A DNA stretch of 61,979 nt from positions 15,983,308 to 16,045,286 of the forward strand of contig NC_049996.1 of assembly GCF_000003815.2 (NCBI RefSeq), in the 5' to 3' direction. A model generated the notes under the pieces. The model ran no database searches, was not told the origin of the DNA, and worked only from the letters and a program-made list of their open reading frames with translations. The translations under genes and the position numbers were made by a program. Shown one piece after another: positions 1-11,194 of this stretch. Numbering within the stretch: position 1 is the first letter of the stretch; each line of letters begins with the position of its first letter. This stretch comes from Branchiostoma floridae (Eukaryota; Chordata; Leptocardii; Amphioxiformes; Branchiostomatidae).

Positions 1-1
1 A

Positions 2-106
2 CACGGCATCGCTGCTGACTCCAGACTCCTGTACAGACATACTGATGTGGAGAACAGTGAAGACTTCCGTCTCAAGAATACGTGTGTTTCACAGTTAAGT
101 GGTTAA
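2..106 (+). CDS. possible C-terminal end of an upstream gene (partial)
   Basis: An open frame enters from the left edge (codons from base 2) and stops at TAA 104-106, giving 34 residues including LLYRHTDVENSEDFRL. No acceptor can be seen because the window starts inside it. A diverged relative lies at 1581-1650, directly after a good acceptor (cttccttctag); both share an AGACAYACYG start, a GATGTGGAGAA block and TGTTTCACAGTT. That would fit duplicated or alternative last exons. It could equally be non-coding repeat. No family recognised. Confidence 0.25.
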   Translation, partial: HGIAADSRLLYRHTDVENSEDFRLKNTCVSQLSG

Positions 107-816
107 TGTTCAGATTACATTTTCGCAATTTTTGGTTAATAGATTTGAAAGTTGATTGTATGCAGAATGTTTATCAGAGCAGGATAGAATCAATTTCTCT
201 GTTTCATGTTAACCGTTACCTTCATTAGAATCGTTTATTCTGTGTGCGTCTGTTTTAGCATATTTGTGGTCAGCATAAGTTAAAGGCAACCTAAGCAATA
301 TTACAGCGTCAAAGTGGAAATATTCTGAATAAGGCAATCTGCATGATATCTACTGCACTGTATTCTCACATTTACATCATAATTTGATACTTTGAGCGGT
401 AAAAACAGCCCAGAGACAAGTTGCAATAGGATATTCCTTATTATTGTACCCCCAAAAAATAAGGACTTGATCTGGAATCCTTGTGCAACTCATTCCTGCG
501 CTGTTTTTAACGGCTCAATTTATGAAATAATGATGTAAATGTGCTAAAATAGTGTATTAGATGTCAATATCATACAGACTGCCTTATGCAGAATATTTCC
601 ACTTTTAACAATGTGATATTGCTTAGGTTGCCTTTAAGTGGTTGATGTTCAGATTACATTTTTGCGATTTTTGGTTAATAAATTTGAAAGTTGATTGTAT
701 GCAGAATGTTTAGCAGAGCAGGATAGAATCAATTTCTCTGTTTCTTGTTACCTTCATTAGAATCGTTTATTCTGTGTGCGTCTGTTTTAGCATACTTGTG
801 GTCAGCATAAGTTAAA
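91..816 (+). repeat. two direct copies of a ~180-bp repeat split by a MITE
   Basis: Bases ~91-283 and ~634-816 are near-identical (both run from ttaagtggtt, through gaaagttgattgtatgcag, to gtcagcataagttaa). The 284-633 element sits exactly at their junction. The repeat itself shows no coding potential. Confidence 0.8.
284..633. mobile_element. TTAA-flanked MITE (piggyBac/Kolobok-type target)
   Basis: A 350-bp element begins AGGCAACCTAAGCAATATTAC and ends with its inverted complement (GTGATATTGCTTAGGTTGCCT, one mismatch). It is bounded on both sides by TTAA (280-283 and 634-637), the target duplication of piggyBac and Kolobok elements. No internal ORF, so non-autonomous. Its ends do not resemble the large TTAA element at 23.4-29.05 kb. 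Confidence 0.75.
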
Positions 817-1097
817 AATTTCTGGAACGAGTGATTTTTGGCATGTTGGTAAAGTTGTAGGTCATGGTTAATATTCAGCAGCCTGGCAGTGTTTCTCGGT
901 ACTGCAGCAGAAATTCCAGTTTTTGTATTTTGGTCTATGTCTATCTTTGTTGTGACATTGAAATTGACAGTCAACATGATATGCATTGCAACACATTTCA
1001 ATGTTAAACTTTTGTGCATAATGATTACAAATCTGTGGATACATTTATCGTGGAGTGTGTTTTTAGTTTGGCATGCATGACATTCTTGTGATATAGG

Positions 1098-1309
1098 TAC
1101 TGTAAATGCATTTAAGTTCGCGGGGATTTAATTTCGCGGTAGCGTGGAAAAGGACTTTTCGCAGTGGATTTAATTTCGTGATAACACAATAGACTGCAGT
1201 CTAATACTATAATAGAAAAATGTTCGCGGTGGTTTTAAGTTCGCGGTGAAGTGGTCACCGCGAAAACCGCGAACATTAATCCACCGCGAATATTTCTGCA
1301 TTTACAGTA
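1098..1309. mobile_element. MITE, CTGTAAATGC family, copy 1
   Basis: Inverted ends TACTGTAAATGCA and TGCATTTACAGTA; the outer TA pairs may be the target duplication (Tc1/mariner style). The interior is a hyphenated palindrome rich in ttcgcggt / accgcgaa blocks, so the whole element can fold back. A second copy is at 28044-28212. Confidence 0.75.
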
Positions 1310-2165
1310 GTATAAGAATGGCCATTACATAGTGCAGGTTCAAGTAGCTCAAGCGGCAATGCAAATATTATTAGTATCTGTAATCAAATGAACATTTTAG
1401 GTTTACCATTTTAGCAAAATACTTTGATTCGAACATTGCTTTCAGATGCCATCCTGTTGAAAAGTTATGAAACGTTTAGTGGAGTTAGGGACATAGTTTC
1501 AAATGACAACATTCACTTCCAAGAGTTCACAAAGTTATCAATGTCTTAAGATTTGACACTTTTTTTTTCTTTCCTTCTAGTCAGACACACCGGGCCAGCC
1601 TTCGGTCCAGGGGATGTGGAGAAGACATGTTTCACAGTTGAGCTGATCATATTTTGACAGATGACATTGGTGATTTTCAAGGTTGACTGTTCAGAAATTG
1701 TTACAATGATACATTTTTGTAAATTCAATACATGTCTTGCTTGACTTTTATTCATTTTAATCCACAAATATATTGCATTTAAAGCTACTACATGTAGTAC
1801 GTTAAATGTGGTGAACGTGGTGCATAAAGCAATGGGAGAAAACTAATAGTTACTGTAGTAAATACTGTATTTGATGTATGTGTAGTTTCTCCTGAAACTA
1901 ATAGATGTTAAGCTTCCATCCAGGTTCATCACGTTCCTATAATAGAGGTGGAGTGATCAGATTTATTTACTGTACGTCAAAATAATAGAGTTTTGACCGT
2001 TAACAGTCTCCTGTTGCTTCTGAACGGCCTCTGCTATGCTCATAGAAAATGTAAATGATGACGTACAGTAAAATACTAGTATGGTCACTCCCTCCCTGCG
2101 TTAATGTGTTGAACATTGATACTGTCTTATTAGATGTTGACAAAAACTTAGGGTAAAACTCCAAA
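1310..2165. other. non-coding stretch
   Basis: AT-rich DNA. The only structure noticed is the exon-like block at 1581-1650 (acceptor cttccttctag, then a short frame with GPGDVEKTCF) that resembles the left-edge frame. Nothing else supported. Confidence 0.4.
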
Positions 2166-2703
2166 GAACGGTCCTCCCTTACTATCTCTTTGAGGATGCA
2201 TGGACGACCTCTGGTCTATCAGCCATTGTGTTGATAGTCGCGGGCATGGCTGAACGGTCCTCCCTTACTATCTCTTTGAGGATGCATGGACGACCTCTGG
2301 TCTATCAGCCATTGTGTTGATAGTCGCGGGCATGGCTGAACGGTCCTCCCTTACTATCTCTTTGAGGATGCATGGACGACCTCTGGTCTATCAGCCATTG
2401 TGTTGATAGTCGCGGGCATGGCTGAACGGTCCTCCCTTACTATCTCTTTGAGGATGCATGGACGACCTCTGGTCTATCAGCCATTGTGTTGATAGTCGCG
2501 GGCATGGCTGAACGGTCCTCCCTTACTATCTCTTTGAGGATGCATGGACGACCTCTGGTCTATCAGCCATTGTGTTGATAGTCGCGGGCATGGCTGAACG
2601 GTCCTCCCTTACTATCTCTTTGAGGATGCATGGACGACCTCTGGTCTATCAGCCATTGTGTTGATAGTCGCGGGCATGGCTGAACGGTCCTCCCTTACTA
2701 TCT
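2166..2703 (+). repeat. 86-bp tandem repeat, 6.25 copies
   Basis: The unit starts gaacggtcctcccttactat and recurs at 2166, 2252, 2338, 2424, 2510, 2596 and 2682 (truncated), exactly 86 bp apart with essentially no differences between copies. Single diverged copies of the same sequence occur at ~3374-3460 and ~4150-4240. Homogeneity points to very recent expansion or gene conversion. Confidence 0.95.
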
Positions 2704-2792
2704 GTGGATGTACAGTAAAACATATGGTGACCTCTCACGTACATGTAGTAGTGTTTTAGTTTGAAGATATTTTGTGTACAATGCAGTATTAG

Positions 2793-2970
2793 TACAGTAG
2801 AAGCCATTTAATTGCACAACCTATTTGCCAGCGTGTTTCATGCAATTATCCGACTGGTGCAATAATGCAAAGTTATCCAGCTGGACCACACCGGTTTGGG
2901 ATTTGGGGATTCCGTGCAGTTAATAGAAGTGTGCGATAATCTGTTGTGCAATTAACTGGCTTCTACTGTA
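2793..2970. mobile_element. foldback/pogo-like element, short copy 1
   Basis: Ends TACAGTAGAAGCCATTTAAT and its inverted match attaactggcttctactgta. The interior has further gtgcaattat / gtgcgataat inverted motifs. CAGT termini inside TA suggest a pogo/Tigger-type MITE. Confidence 0.65.
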
Positions 2971-3591
2971 TATGGAAGATTTTATAGTGGGGTAATGATA
3001 CTGTATTATCTACTGTACATAAGAGTAGTGCATGTTGATGTCAGTAAATTCCATTCTTTAAGTCAAAACTTGCGTTGGCATATCCTGCTTTACTGTTTCA
3101 GCTTAGAAGTGTACAGTATTGACTTTGTGTAAAATGCATTAATAGTCAATGGAAGATTTAATCTGTTGTGAGTTATGACCGAACGATTGCTTATGTTATA
3201 AGTGTTTGAGTTAATGTGTATCAATTTTATCATTTTCCTAAAGATTCTTGGTGCAAAACATGCTGAATGTTGTTTGTAATGTACAGTTGTGGTGATCATA
3301 TTTTTTACTGTGCATCAATTGAAAGTAAATTGCATGTTTGTCAGTAAATTCCATTCTTAGTTGGGAAGAAGTGTGTTGATAGTCGCGGGCATGGCTGAAC
3401 GGTCCTCCCTTACTATTTCTTTGAGGATGCATGGACGACCTCTGGTCTATCAGCCATTGTTTTCTGACTTAGAGTGGATTTATTGGCCTATAGTAGATAT
3501 ATGTGGATGTACAGTAAAACATATGGTGACCTCTCACGTACATGTAGTAGTGTTTTAGTTTGAAGATATTTTGTGTACAATGCAGTATTAG

Positions 3592-3769
3592 TACAGTAGA
3601 AGCCATTTAATTGCACAACCTATTTGCCAGCGTGTTTCATGCAATTATCCGACTGGTGCAATAATGCAAAGTTATCCAGCTGGACCACACCGGTTTGGGA
3701 TTTGGGGATTCCGTGCAGTTAATAGAAGTGTGCGATAATCTGTTGTGCAATTAACTGGCTTCTACTGTA
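3592..3769. mobile_element. foldback/pogo-like element, short copy 2
   Basis: Identical to the 2793-2970 element; it arose by the 799-bp-offset duplication and is not an independent insertion. Confidence 0.65.
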
Positions 3770-4240
3770 TATGGAAGATTTTATAGTGGGGTAATGATAC
3801 TGTATTATCTACTGTACATAAGAGTAGTGCATGTTGATGTCAGTAAATTCCATTCTTTAAGTCAAAACTTGCGTTGGCATATCCTGCTTTACTGTTTCAG
3901 CTTAGAAGTGTACAGTATTGACTTTGTGTAAAATGCATTAATAGTCAATGGAAGATTTAATGACGGAAAGCTTGCAATGTTGCCAACATATTGTAAGATT
4001 GCTGTATCTGATAGTAATGTTGTAGTGTGAAGAGTGCAAAACATGCTGAATGTTGTTTGTAATGTACAGTTGTGGTGATCATATTTTTTACTGTGCATCA
4101 ATTGAAAGTAAATTGCATGTTTGTCAGTAAATGCCATTCTTAGTTGGGAAGAAGTGTGTTGATAGTCGCGGGCACGGCTGAACGGTCCTCCCTTACTATC
4201 CCTTTGAGGATGCATGGACGACCTCTGGAAGATCAACCAT

Positions 4241-5831
4241 TACTTTCTGACTTAGAGTGGATTTATTGGCCTATAGTAAATATAGTACAGTAAAACATAT
4301 GGTCTCCCTGTCGCTTTGTAATGACAAAACTTGCAATATGGCATATCTCGCATAGATACAGTAATATTTCAGCTTGGAAATGTGTGGACTTTGTGTAAAA
4401 CGCAGTCAATGGAAGATTTAATGTTGATGGTTTGTGGTGAATTCTGACTGAACGCATGCTTATAATATAAAAATGTTTCAGTTTGATGTGTACTTTACAG
4501 TAGATTTTACGCCTGTGTATGAAATTTATTATTACCCTTAAAATTGTTGGTGCAAAGCACGCCGCATCTTGTTTGTAGTGAGAGACAAGTATTTTCTTTG
4601 AATGTGAGTTTTCTTGCATTGATGTTTTTTGGAAAATGTATCAAATCTTGTTCAAATTTAGTATGTATAAGTCACATGTTGTTGTTAAGAATGATAGTGA
4701 CTGTAATCACAGTTATGTAGGGTTTATGATCAATATTGTGTGTTTGTATGAGTTTGTACAATAAAAGTTTGCTAAGATAAGTGAGCTTAGCTGGTTCCTG
4801 TGTTTACAAAAATGGGTTGAATGTCAGAATTTTCCTGACATATTTTTTGTAAACAAAGGTTACCAGCATAGTTCATGTTGAAGTTTGTGTGTTCTGTTTA
4901 TAAGATTATTCTTTTATGGATTCAAGGTATCACATAAATTATAAGTCAGGTATCACAAAATAATAATGGTATACTTTTTGATTACTTTTAAAGGCTACTT
5001 CCAATTTTGAAATGAAATATCATTATTTTATGATCTGACGTATTATTGTAAATGGTTTATAGCTATGACATAGATAGTGACATAAGTAATAAGTCTCGTA
5101 ATGGTATACTTCTTAAGTACTCCGAAAGGTTTTAATGGAATTTAGTTACAATTTTGAGAAATGAATAAGAAGAGAGTCTAAATTATTCTTTATAATATTA
5201 GCTGCAATATTGAAAGTAACATTTGAATTTAAACCTTAAAGAGTAATAAAAAAACTATACCATTATGAATGATAAGACTTAATGATAAGTCAGGTTTCAT
5301 AAAATAATATAGACTTGATTATTCTGAAAGGTTTAAAGTTTAGTTTCAATTTTGAAAAAAGAAATAATATATTGACTACAGTTTTACTTACAATTCTAGC
5401 TTTGAAAACAATAGATTTAATGAAAAAGTATACATGATACTCGGAAAGGTTTAAATTGATAGCATATAAGGTTAGTTTCCATTTAGAAGGAAAATTGCGT
5501 ATATTGTGTACAAAATCTAAAAGTATGCAATTATTTTGATAACTGTCTTGTTAGTGGTTTGAAAGTTTATAAAAAATGTAACGTTATATAAATGATTTAA
5601 AAATAACTTTTAGATTACATTTTAAATTAAACTGAACAGTTTTAGATTTAAGTATAGATTTAAAGTGCTCTAATTTCACCTCTAGTGCTCTGATAGAAAA
5701 GTATGAATGTGACCAGTGTGACTTAATCTGCGGCAGATAAAACCACTTTGGCCAATCTATATCTACACTCACCACACATCTAGTTGGTGTTTTCTTTTGT
5801 GTCTGACCAAAGCAGAGACACACCACTTCCC
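4241..5831. other. AT-rich non-coding stretch
   Basis: Long AT-rich tract with decayed echoes of the preceding duplication up to ~4600. From ~4900 to 5600 loosely repeated words recur (gataagtcaggt, ctcggaaaggtttaaa), which suggests an old degenerate repeat. No ORF, splice pair or RNA gene supported. Confidence 0.5.
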
Positions 5832-6055
5832 AAAATGCATGTAATAATTTTCACTCCTGTCCGCAATGCACACAGTGTGCTCCCCAGGGGAGGTCTTTGC
5901 TAAGCTGAAGACCCGGTGCTTCGAAACACCAGCATACCTTGGCAATGACTGATCAGGACAATAACTTAATATTAATAATATTGATAATGTAGTAACTGTT
6001 AAAATAGTTGTAGGACTTCGAGCACAGGCTTCGTCGGAGGTGTCACAGCCTATGT

Positions 6056-6345
6056 ATGGAATGTCTGGTATGTATGGAATGTCTGGCATGTACGGAATGT
6101 CTGGCATGTACGGAATGTCTGGCATGTACGGAATGTCTGGCATGTACGGAATGTCTGGCATGTACGGAATGTCTGGCATGTACGGAATGTCTGGCATGTA
6201 CGGAATGTCTGGCATGTACGGAATGTCTGGCATGTACGGAATGTCTGGCATGTACGGAATGTCTGGCATGTACGGAATGTCTGGCATGTACGGAATGTCT
6301 GGCATGTATGGAATGTTTGGAATGTATGGTATGTCTGGAATCTCC
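6056..6345 (+). repeat. 18-bp minisatellite
   Basis: About 16 copies of GGAATGTCTGGCATGTAC. Because 18 is a multiple of 3, most frames stay open (MSGMYG and ACTECL repeats on +, MPDIPY, HARHSV and CQTFRT repeats on -). This is a length artefact and not evidence for a gene. Confidence 0.95.
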
Positions 6346-6484
6346 CGTTCTCCGCCACCTCCCGTTCTCCGCCCCCACCTCCCGTTCTCCGCCCCCACCT
6401 CCCGTTCTCCGCCCCCACCTCCCGTTCTCCGCCCCCACCTCCCGTTCTACGCCCCCACCTCCCGTTCTCCGCCACCTCCCGTTC
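6346..6484 (+). repeat. 20-bp minisatellite
   Basis: About seven copies of CCCGTTCTCCGCCCCCACCT, one with a 3-bp deletion at each end of the array and one C>A change. It directly abuts the 18-bp array. Confidence 0.9.
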
Positions 6485-6652
6485 TCTATTTCCACCACAC
6501 ACTTCCAAAAAAACTTGTAATAATTTTCACTCCTGTCAGCAATGCATACAGTATGCTCCCCAGGGGAGGTCTCTGCTAAGCTGAAGACCCGGTGCTTCGA
6601 AACACCAGCATACCTAATGGCAATGACTGATCAGGACAATAACTTGATATTT

Positions 6653-7210
6653 AAAAAAAACACTTAGTAAAGAACTTACAAAGAATTGACACTTGAATTA
6701 ACTTAAATATATATATTATATACTAGATAAATAGATAGAAAAAACTATATAAATACACACAGACACATACATGTACACACACACACATGTACACACATAC
6801 ACATGCACACACACACACATTAAAAAGTCATGAGCATCTTACCTGAAAGAAATCTGGTGAAACATCAAACAGGACATTGATAACAGGATTTAACTTACAT
6901 TAAGCATCTGTATTTAGTGATATAGTACTGAATGCACCATAAGAAATTCGTAACAATGCGGATCCCTGATACTGCATACAAATTGCATACACACCACCAA
7001 TAAAGGGTGATAATTCTGAAGTACCACATAAAGGACAATGGTTGATGCCAGAACCTCCCCATGGAGAAGAATGGTTGGCTCCATCACCTCAATATGGAGA
7101 AGAAGGAGAAGAAGAGAAAACACAGTAAATAACTTGTAAAAAAAACTGATACTAAATGAATTAACTTAATAATATATATATATACTAGATAAACAAATAG
7201 AAATATTGCA
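6653..7210. other. microsatellite and first copy of a diverged duplication
   Basis: Holds a (CA)n/CATGTACA tract at ~6755-6825. Bases ~6845-7085 then recur, diverged, at ~7300-7565 (caacaccaataaaggg and gaacctccccatggagaaga in both). No reading frame survives in both copies, so it is treated as non-coding repeat. Confidence 0.5.
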
Positions 7211-7294
7211 GTTCCATCTACACGTTGAAAAAAAACTGTCGACGAGAGGTTGTTGGCTCGCAGATATCGGGAAAAACTGTATCTAGATCGTGCC
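7211..7294 (-). mobile_element. truncated copy of the 13834-14210 MITE
   Basis: Reverse complement of the left end of the 13834 element, sharing gttccatcta, gacgagaggttgt, ggctcg, atatcgggaaaaactgt and tagatcgtgcc. Only one terminus is present. Confidence 0.65.
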
Positions 7295-7683
7295 TTAGAA
7301 AGAAATCTGGTGAAACATCAAACAGAACATAGATAAGACATGTTAACTTAGTAAACATTATCATCTGTATTCAGTAATACAGTATTGAATGCACCATAAA
7401 AAATTCCTAACAAAAAAAATGTAGATACCTGATACTGTATACAAATTACATACACACCACCAATAAAGGGATTGGCAATGATTCTGAAAAAAATTCTGAT
7501 AACTTACACAATACCACATAAAGGAGAATAGTTGATTCCAGAACCTCCCCATGGAGAAGAATGGTTGCTTCCCTCATTCAACATTGTGAAGAATGGTTTA
7601 AGGGTTCCACTACATCATTGGGCTCCTTGTATAACTGTGGAGAAAAAAACAGCATGAATACAAAATTAAAGGTAAAATGACAC

Positions 7684-8150
7684 ATGGAATCAACATGGTC
7701 TTGTGCAGGCATAATGCATAGTGACTGTGTAGCTGATGAACCCAGAGGTCCTGGGTTTGAATCCCACCTGACATACCATTTAATCAGAATGCCCCTGCAC
7801 TTCCAGAGCAAGCCGCTAGGGGGCCAAAACATACACCACTTCTTCGTTACATCACAAGCTGTCTGCCACCAAAAAATCAAGAGAAGAGCAGAGCATGTCC
7901 AGGTCAAAAGATACGAAACATCGAAGTTCTGCTGCAGTACCAAGGTCACACACCAGGGGGCCCAAAATCGACCTTGACCTTTGTCTTCCCAACCATACCC
8001 CTACCCACATACCAAACATCATCACAATCCATACAGATTTTCTAGAGCTATGGTGACCACAAATATCCGGACACACAAAAAGACACACACAGACAGACAG
8101 ACACACCAAAAACTATACCTCCATTTTTCATGAAGGTAATAATAGATAAA
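7684..8150 (+). mobile_element. tRNA-derived SINE
   Basis: A tRNA-like head has an A-box-like gtagctgatgaaccca and a good B box (ggtcctgggtttgaatcc). It is followed by a body with the phrase accaaacatcatcacaatcc and a tail ctatacctccatttttcatg. I recall this body-plus-tail arrangement as common in amphioxus genomes; that part is memory and not a search. Confidence 0.55.
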
Positions 8151-8660
8151 TCATTCATCATGCCATAAGCAGTTCTTCATCTCAGTTATTTGTCTGCCAG
8201 TTTGTAGCGCTTTATAAGCTGCAGCAGGAAAATTCCATAACGTAATACCTCAAGACGTAAGATGAATATTCTGAAAAGTTCCTGGTAATGACAAAATGAC
8301 CTCATGTACATGTATGACTCCAAAACACTTTCCTATTGGCCAGTAGGGTCCCACCCACACAGCAAATCTTACAAACTCTAATTAGGGCACACCAATCTAA
8401 TTTCCTGGTTCTCAGAATTTTAGAATACACTGCTGATTGCAGAAGAGGAATATGAACAGAAAAACAGGATATAATCTGTATCCAATGGTACATGTACACA
8501 GTTTAAAGGATTTTAAATTTATACTAAGAAGAGTAAAAAAACTAGGAAAATAAATTGATGTGAACAGCCAAACCAATGAATAAATAAATAATAAATCATT
8601 CATCATGCCATAAGCAGTTTTTCATCTCACTTATTAGTCTGCCAGTTTGGATCGCCACAC
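8137..8660 (+). repeat. ~70-bp direct repeat around a 370-bp spacer
   Basis: The block aatcattcatcatgccataa ... gtctgccagttt occurs at ~8141-8203 and ~8593-8650. The spacer between the copies shows no ORF or terminal repeats. Confidence 0.6.
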
Positions 8661-10840
8661 CTCACCCAGAGCCAGCTGGAGAGAATTTGTTTCTTCTGAC
8701 CAGAAATTTTGCCAGTAACAGTCTGTGAGACAGCTGGACACAGTTCAGTAAACCTGGAGCAGTCTTCACTTACAAGGCTTCACTTAACAGTGAGTGTGAC
8801 AAGTCACAAATTTACATCTTCTAAGGAGTGAGAAATAACTTGACAAATGTGGGCAAAATGATGATGGTTCATACTGTAAAGCGGTGGATTAGATACCAAA
8901 CAGTACAATGCAGTATTACATGTATTTATGCTATAAATGATCTTATAATTTGGTGTAATCATTGATGATTTTATCCAGGTTACCCACTGCAGTCATCTTG
9001 GTCTAAGCTTAGACCAGTTAAGTTTGTTGTCAAGAAGACTTGGTTGCTTTTGCAAATAGTGCAGCTGAACAGTCCTACATGTGTAGCTGAACAGTTGTCA
9101 CCAAAACATTTTCCATCCAACACACTCATTGTTGGGGAGCAGAAAATCTGTCATTCTATGCCTAGGAAAATATATTTTCATCAATTTCATGTGTTGTTCA
9201 GAGATTTTGAATAGGATGAGATATTTTCTGTCCCAGCAAGCAAGTTTATGTCCCAGCAAGCAATTTTCCATCCCAGAGGGAGAGACAGGTTCTGAAGACA
9301 ACCCTGTTAGCTTCTAATAATAATAACTTTATTTCAAGACCATGCCCAAAGGCTAATTGCAAACAAAGTGACATGTAGTGGTATACAGAATATCTAACAA
9401 AGAAGGAAAATGAAGAATACAAATAAGTAAAAACTGAAATGACATCTAGTGAAGTATTTAACTTCAAAAAGAGGAAGAAACAGGGAGAGAGGAATTTTCA
9501 CATGTCCACAATTTTCAGAGATAAACAGGTTAACATTGGACGACTTTCAAAACCAAGAAGATTATTTCTTGTCAGTTGTCAAGGTGTGAAAAGCTTGGAA
9601 AAATAAACAATTCTTCCTATGAGTACATCAAACATACATGTACACACACAACCACTCAATCTGATAATTAGTCTACTTCGCTCAGAGGGGGATCAGACCT
9701 GCTTCTCTCCCAACAGACCTCTTTCTTAGATTTTTAATCTTTCTTCATAATATCATTATTGCAGATAGAGTTACCTGAGCAGTAGTACCTCTGAATACAT
9801 TGATTTTACAGAATGGAATAAAATCACATTATATAATAGCTAGACAAAGTAGGTAAGACATGAACAGTAACGTTACATAAACAAAATAAAACAAATAAGC
9901 ATTAATGCTTTGTTATATACTAGTAGTCTGATAGTATGAAGTAGGAAGGAGTTGTGCAGTCTTAATATCATTGTGCAGGGGTTTTAACATCTACCATGTG
10001 TGTATGTCTGAACTTACTATTTTGTTGTTGCATTTATGAAGTATGTGCTGCTGTAATGGGTTTTTGGAATGGGAATATTATTTTTCTTGGGACTAATTTT
10101 TTTTTCCAAATTTGAAAAAAAGGGTCAGGAAACCCAAGAAGCAACAAATTGAATTGGTGTGGTCTAAACAGTATCTAAAGACACTGTATCTAGATAAGGT
10201 TCGAAGACTACTTCATGTATCTTATGCAGAAAACCCATACTTTCAAGAACATCTTAAGTAAATAGTGCTGCCAATTTCAATGACCATACAATTTTTTCCA
10301 GTACAAATTGCCATCGTTCTAGTAGCAAAATTAGTACAAGAAAAGTATTACACTCAAGTACAGCACGAGAGCAATCTATCTTGTCCTCTTTTTTATGATT
10401 TTCATGTCTCATTTTTAAATCATGATTTTGATTGCACTTGATATGTACAGAGCACTATGCTCAGTTCATTTAAGCTATCTGATATTCATGTCAATCATGA
10501 TTACTTTTGGAGTTACTTACTTTGTAGATAAGACCAGTTCACATTGCCCAAATCTTAAGTTAATCCTCTTACAACAGTTGATGATGATTAGTACTTAGAA
10601 GCATTAAGATCATATTACACTTAGTATAAAACATGAGACAAGTTGCAAGTTGTAATCAGAATTACACCATAGCCAAATTTTCAGCACCAGGGACAGTTCT
10701 CTACTGTGGCTGTTGGTGAGCACTTGTGTTTGGATCACAGCCAGCATGAAAATTGATAATTTTCAAAATCAGTATATTAAATGGTTGTCAGCTGAGTGTC
10801 TCATTGTCTATTAGACCTCAGGCATTGTTCTCTTATAAAA
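8661..10840. other. gene-free stretch, possible retroelement tail
   Basis: No ORF, splice pair or RNA gene supported. Bases ~9316-9400 begin with (taa)n, then ctttatttcaagaccatgcc, a composition typical of non-LTR retroelement 3' tails on the opposite strand. Bases 10050-10200 include poly-T/A runs. Nothing else stood out. Confidence 0.35.
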
Positions 10841-11110
10841 AGATTTATTCGGCTGTATAGTGAGAAATACAGCCAGGGCTGCACTCCTAGCCGGAGGCTA
10901 TTATCAAGGGCTAGTCCTGGTAAGAATACTGGTATAAGATACTTCTGTATCTGTACTTCTGTATCTGTATCTATATAGCCAGTATAACCGCCCTTCGGCA
11001 TAACACACCAGCTTCGCAGGCACGCGGCGCGGCAGCAGCTGGTTATATTACACCGAACGACCCGTCACACCTAACTTTTGCACATCTATCTGCAAGCGTT
11101 CTTTAAAGCT
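10841..11110 (+). repeat. dispersed repeat with CTGTAT motif
   Basis: Contains ttctgtatctgtatctata, gccagtataaccgccc and cacaccagcttcgcaggcac. I remember similar wording as a dispersed amphioxus repeat; ends cannot be fixed from one copy. Confidence 0.35.
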
Positions 11111-11194
11111 ATCCAGAGAAGATGCCTTTACTGTGCTTGGTGATAACAAATTCCACTTTACGATAGTTAACAGCATTAACGTTATGCTTACCAA

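Larger units (their letters stand above)
2704..4240 (+). repeat. direct duplication with 799-bp offset
   Basis: Bases 2704-3162 and 3503-3961 are the same sequence at a constant offset of 799, so a ~460-bp block was duplicated together with flanking parts of the 86-bp repeat. A third, partial and more diverged round covers ~4020-4300. The 178-bp foldback element was copied along with it. Confidence 0.9.
5832..6652 (+). repeat. ~140-bp direct repeats flanking two minisatellites
   Basis: Bases ~5834-5972 and ~6510-6652 are near-identical (both contain gctaagctgaagacccggtg and cttcgaaacaccagcatacc). They bracket the two minisatellites at 6056-6345 and 6346-6484. The pair looks like one ancestral copy split by expansion of the satellites or by an insertion. 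Confidence 0.85.

Noticed and set aside
2166-2703. CRISPR-like array
   Set aside because: The 86-bp units abut directly with no unique spacers and the genome is animal.
6040-6579. Repetitive proteins (MSGMYG, MPDIPY, HARHSV repeats) on both strands
   Set aside because: An 18-bp minisatellite is a multiple of three and leaves most frames open. No promoter, splice or start context.
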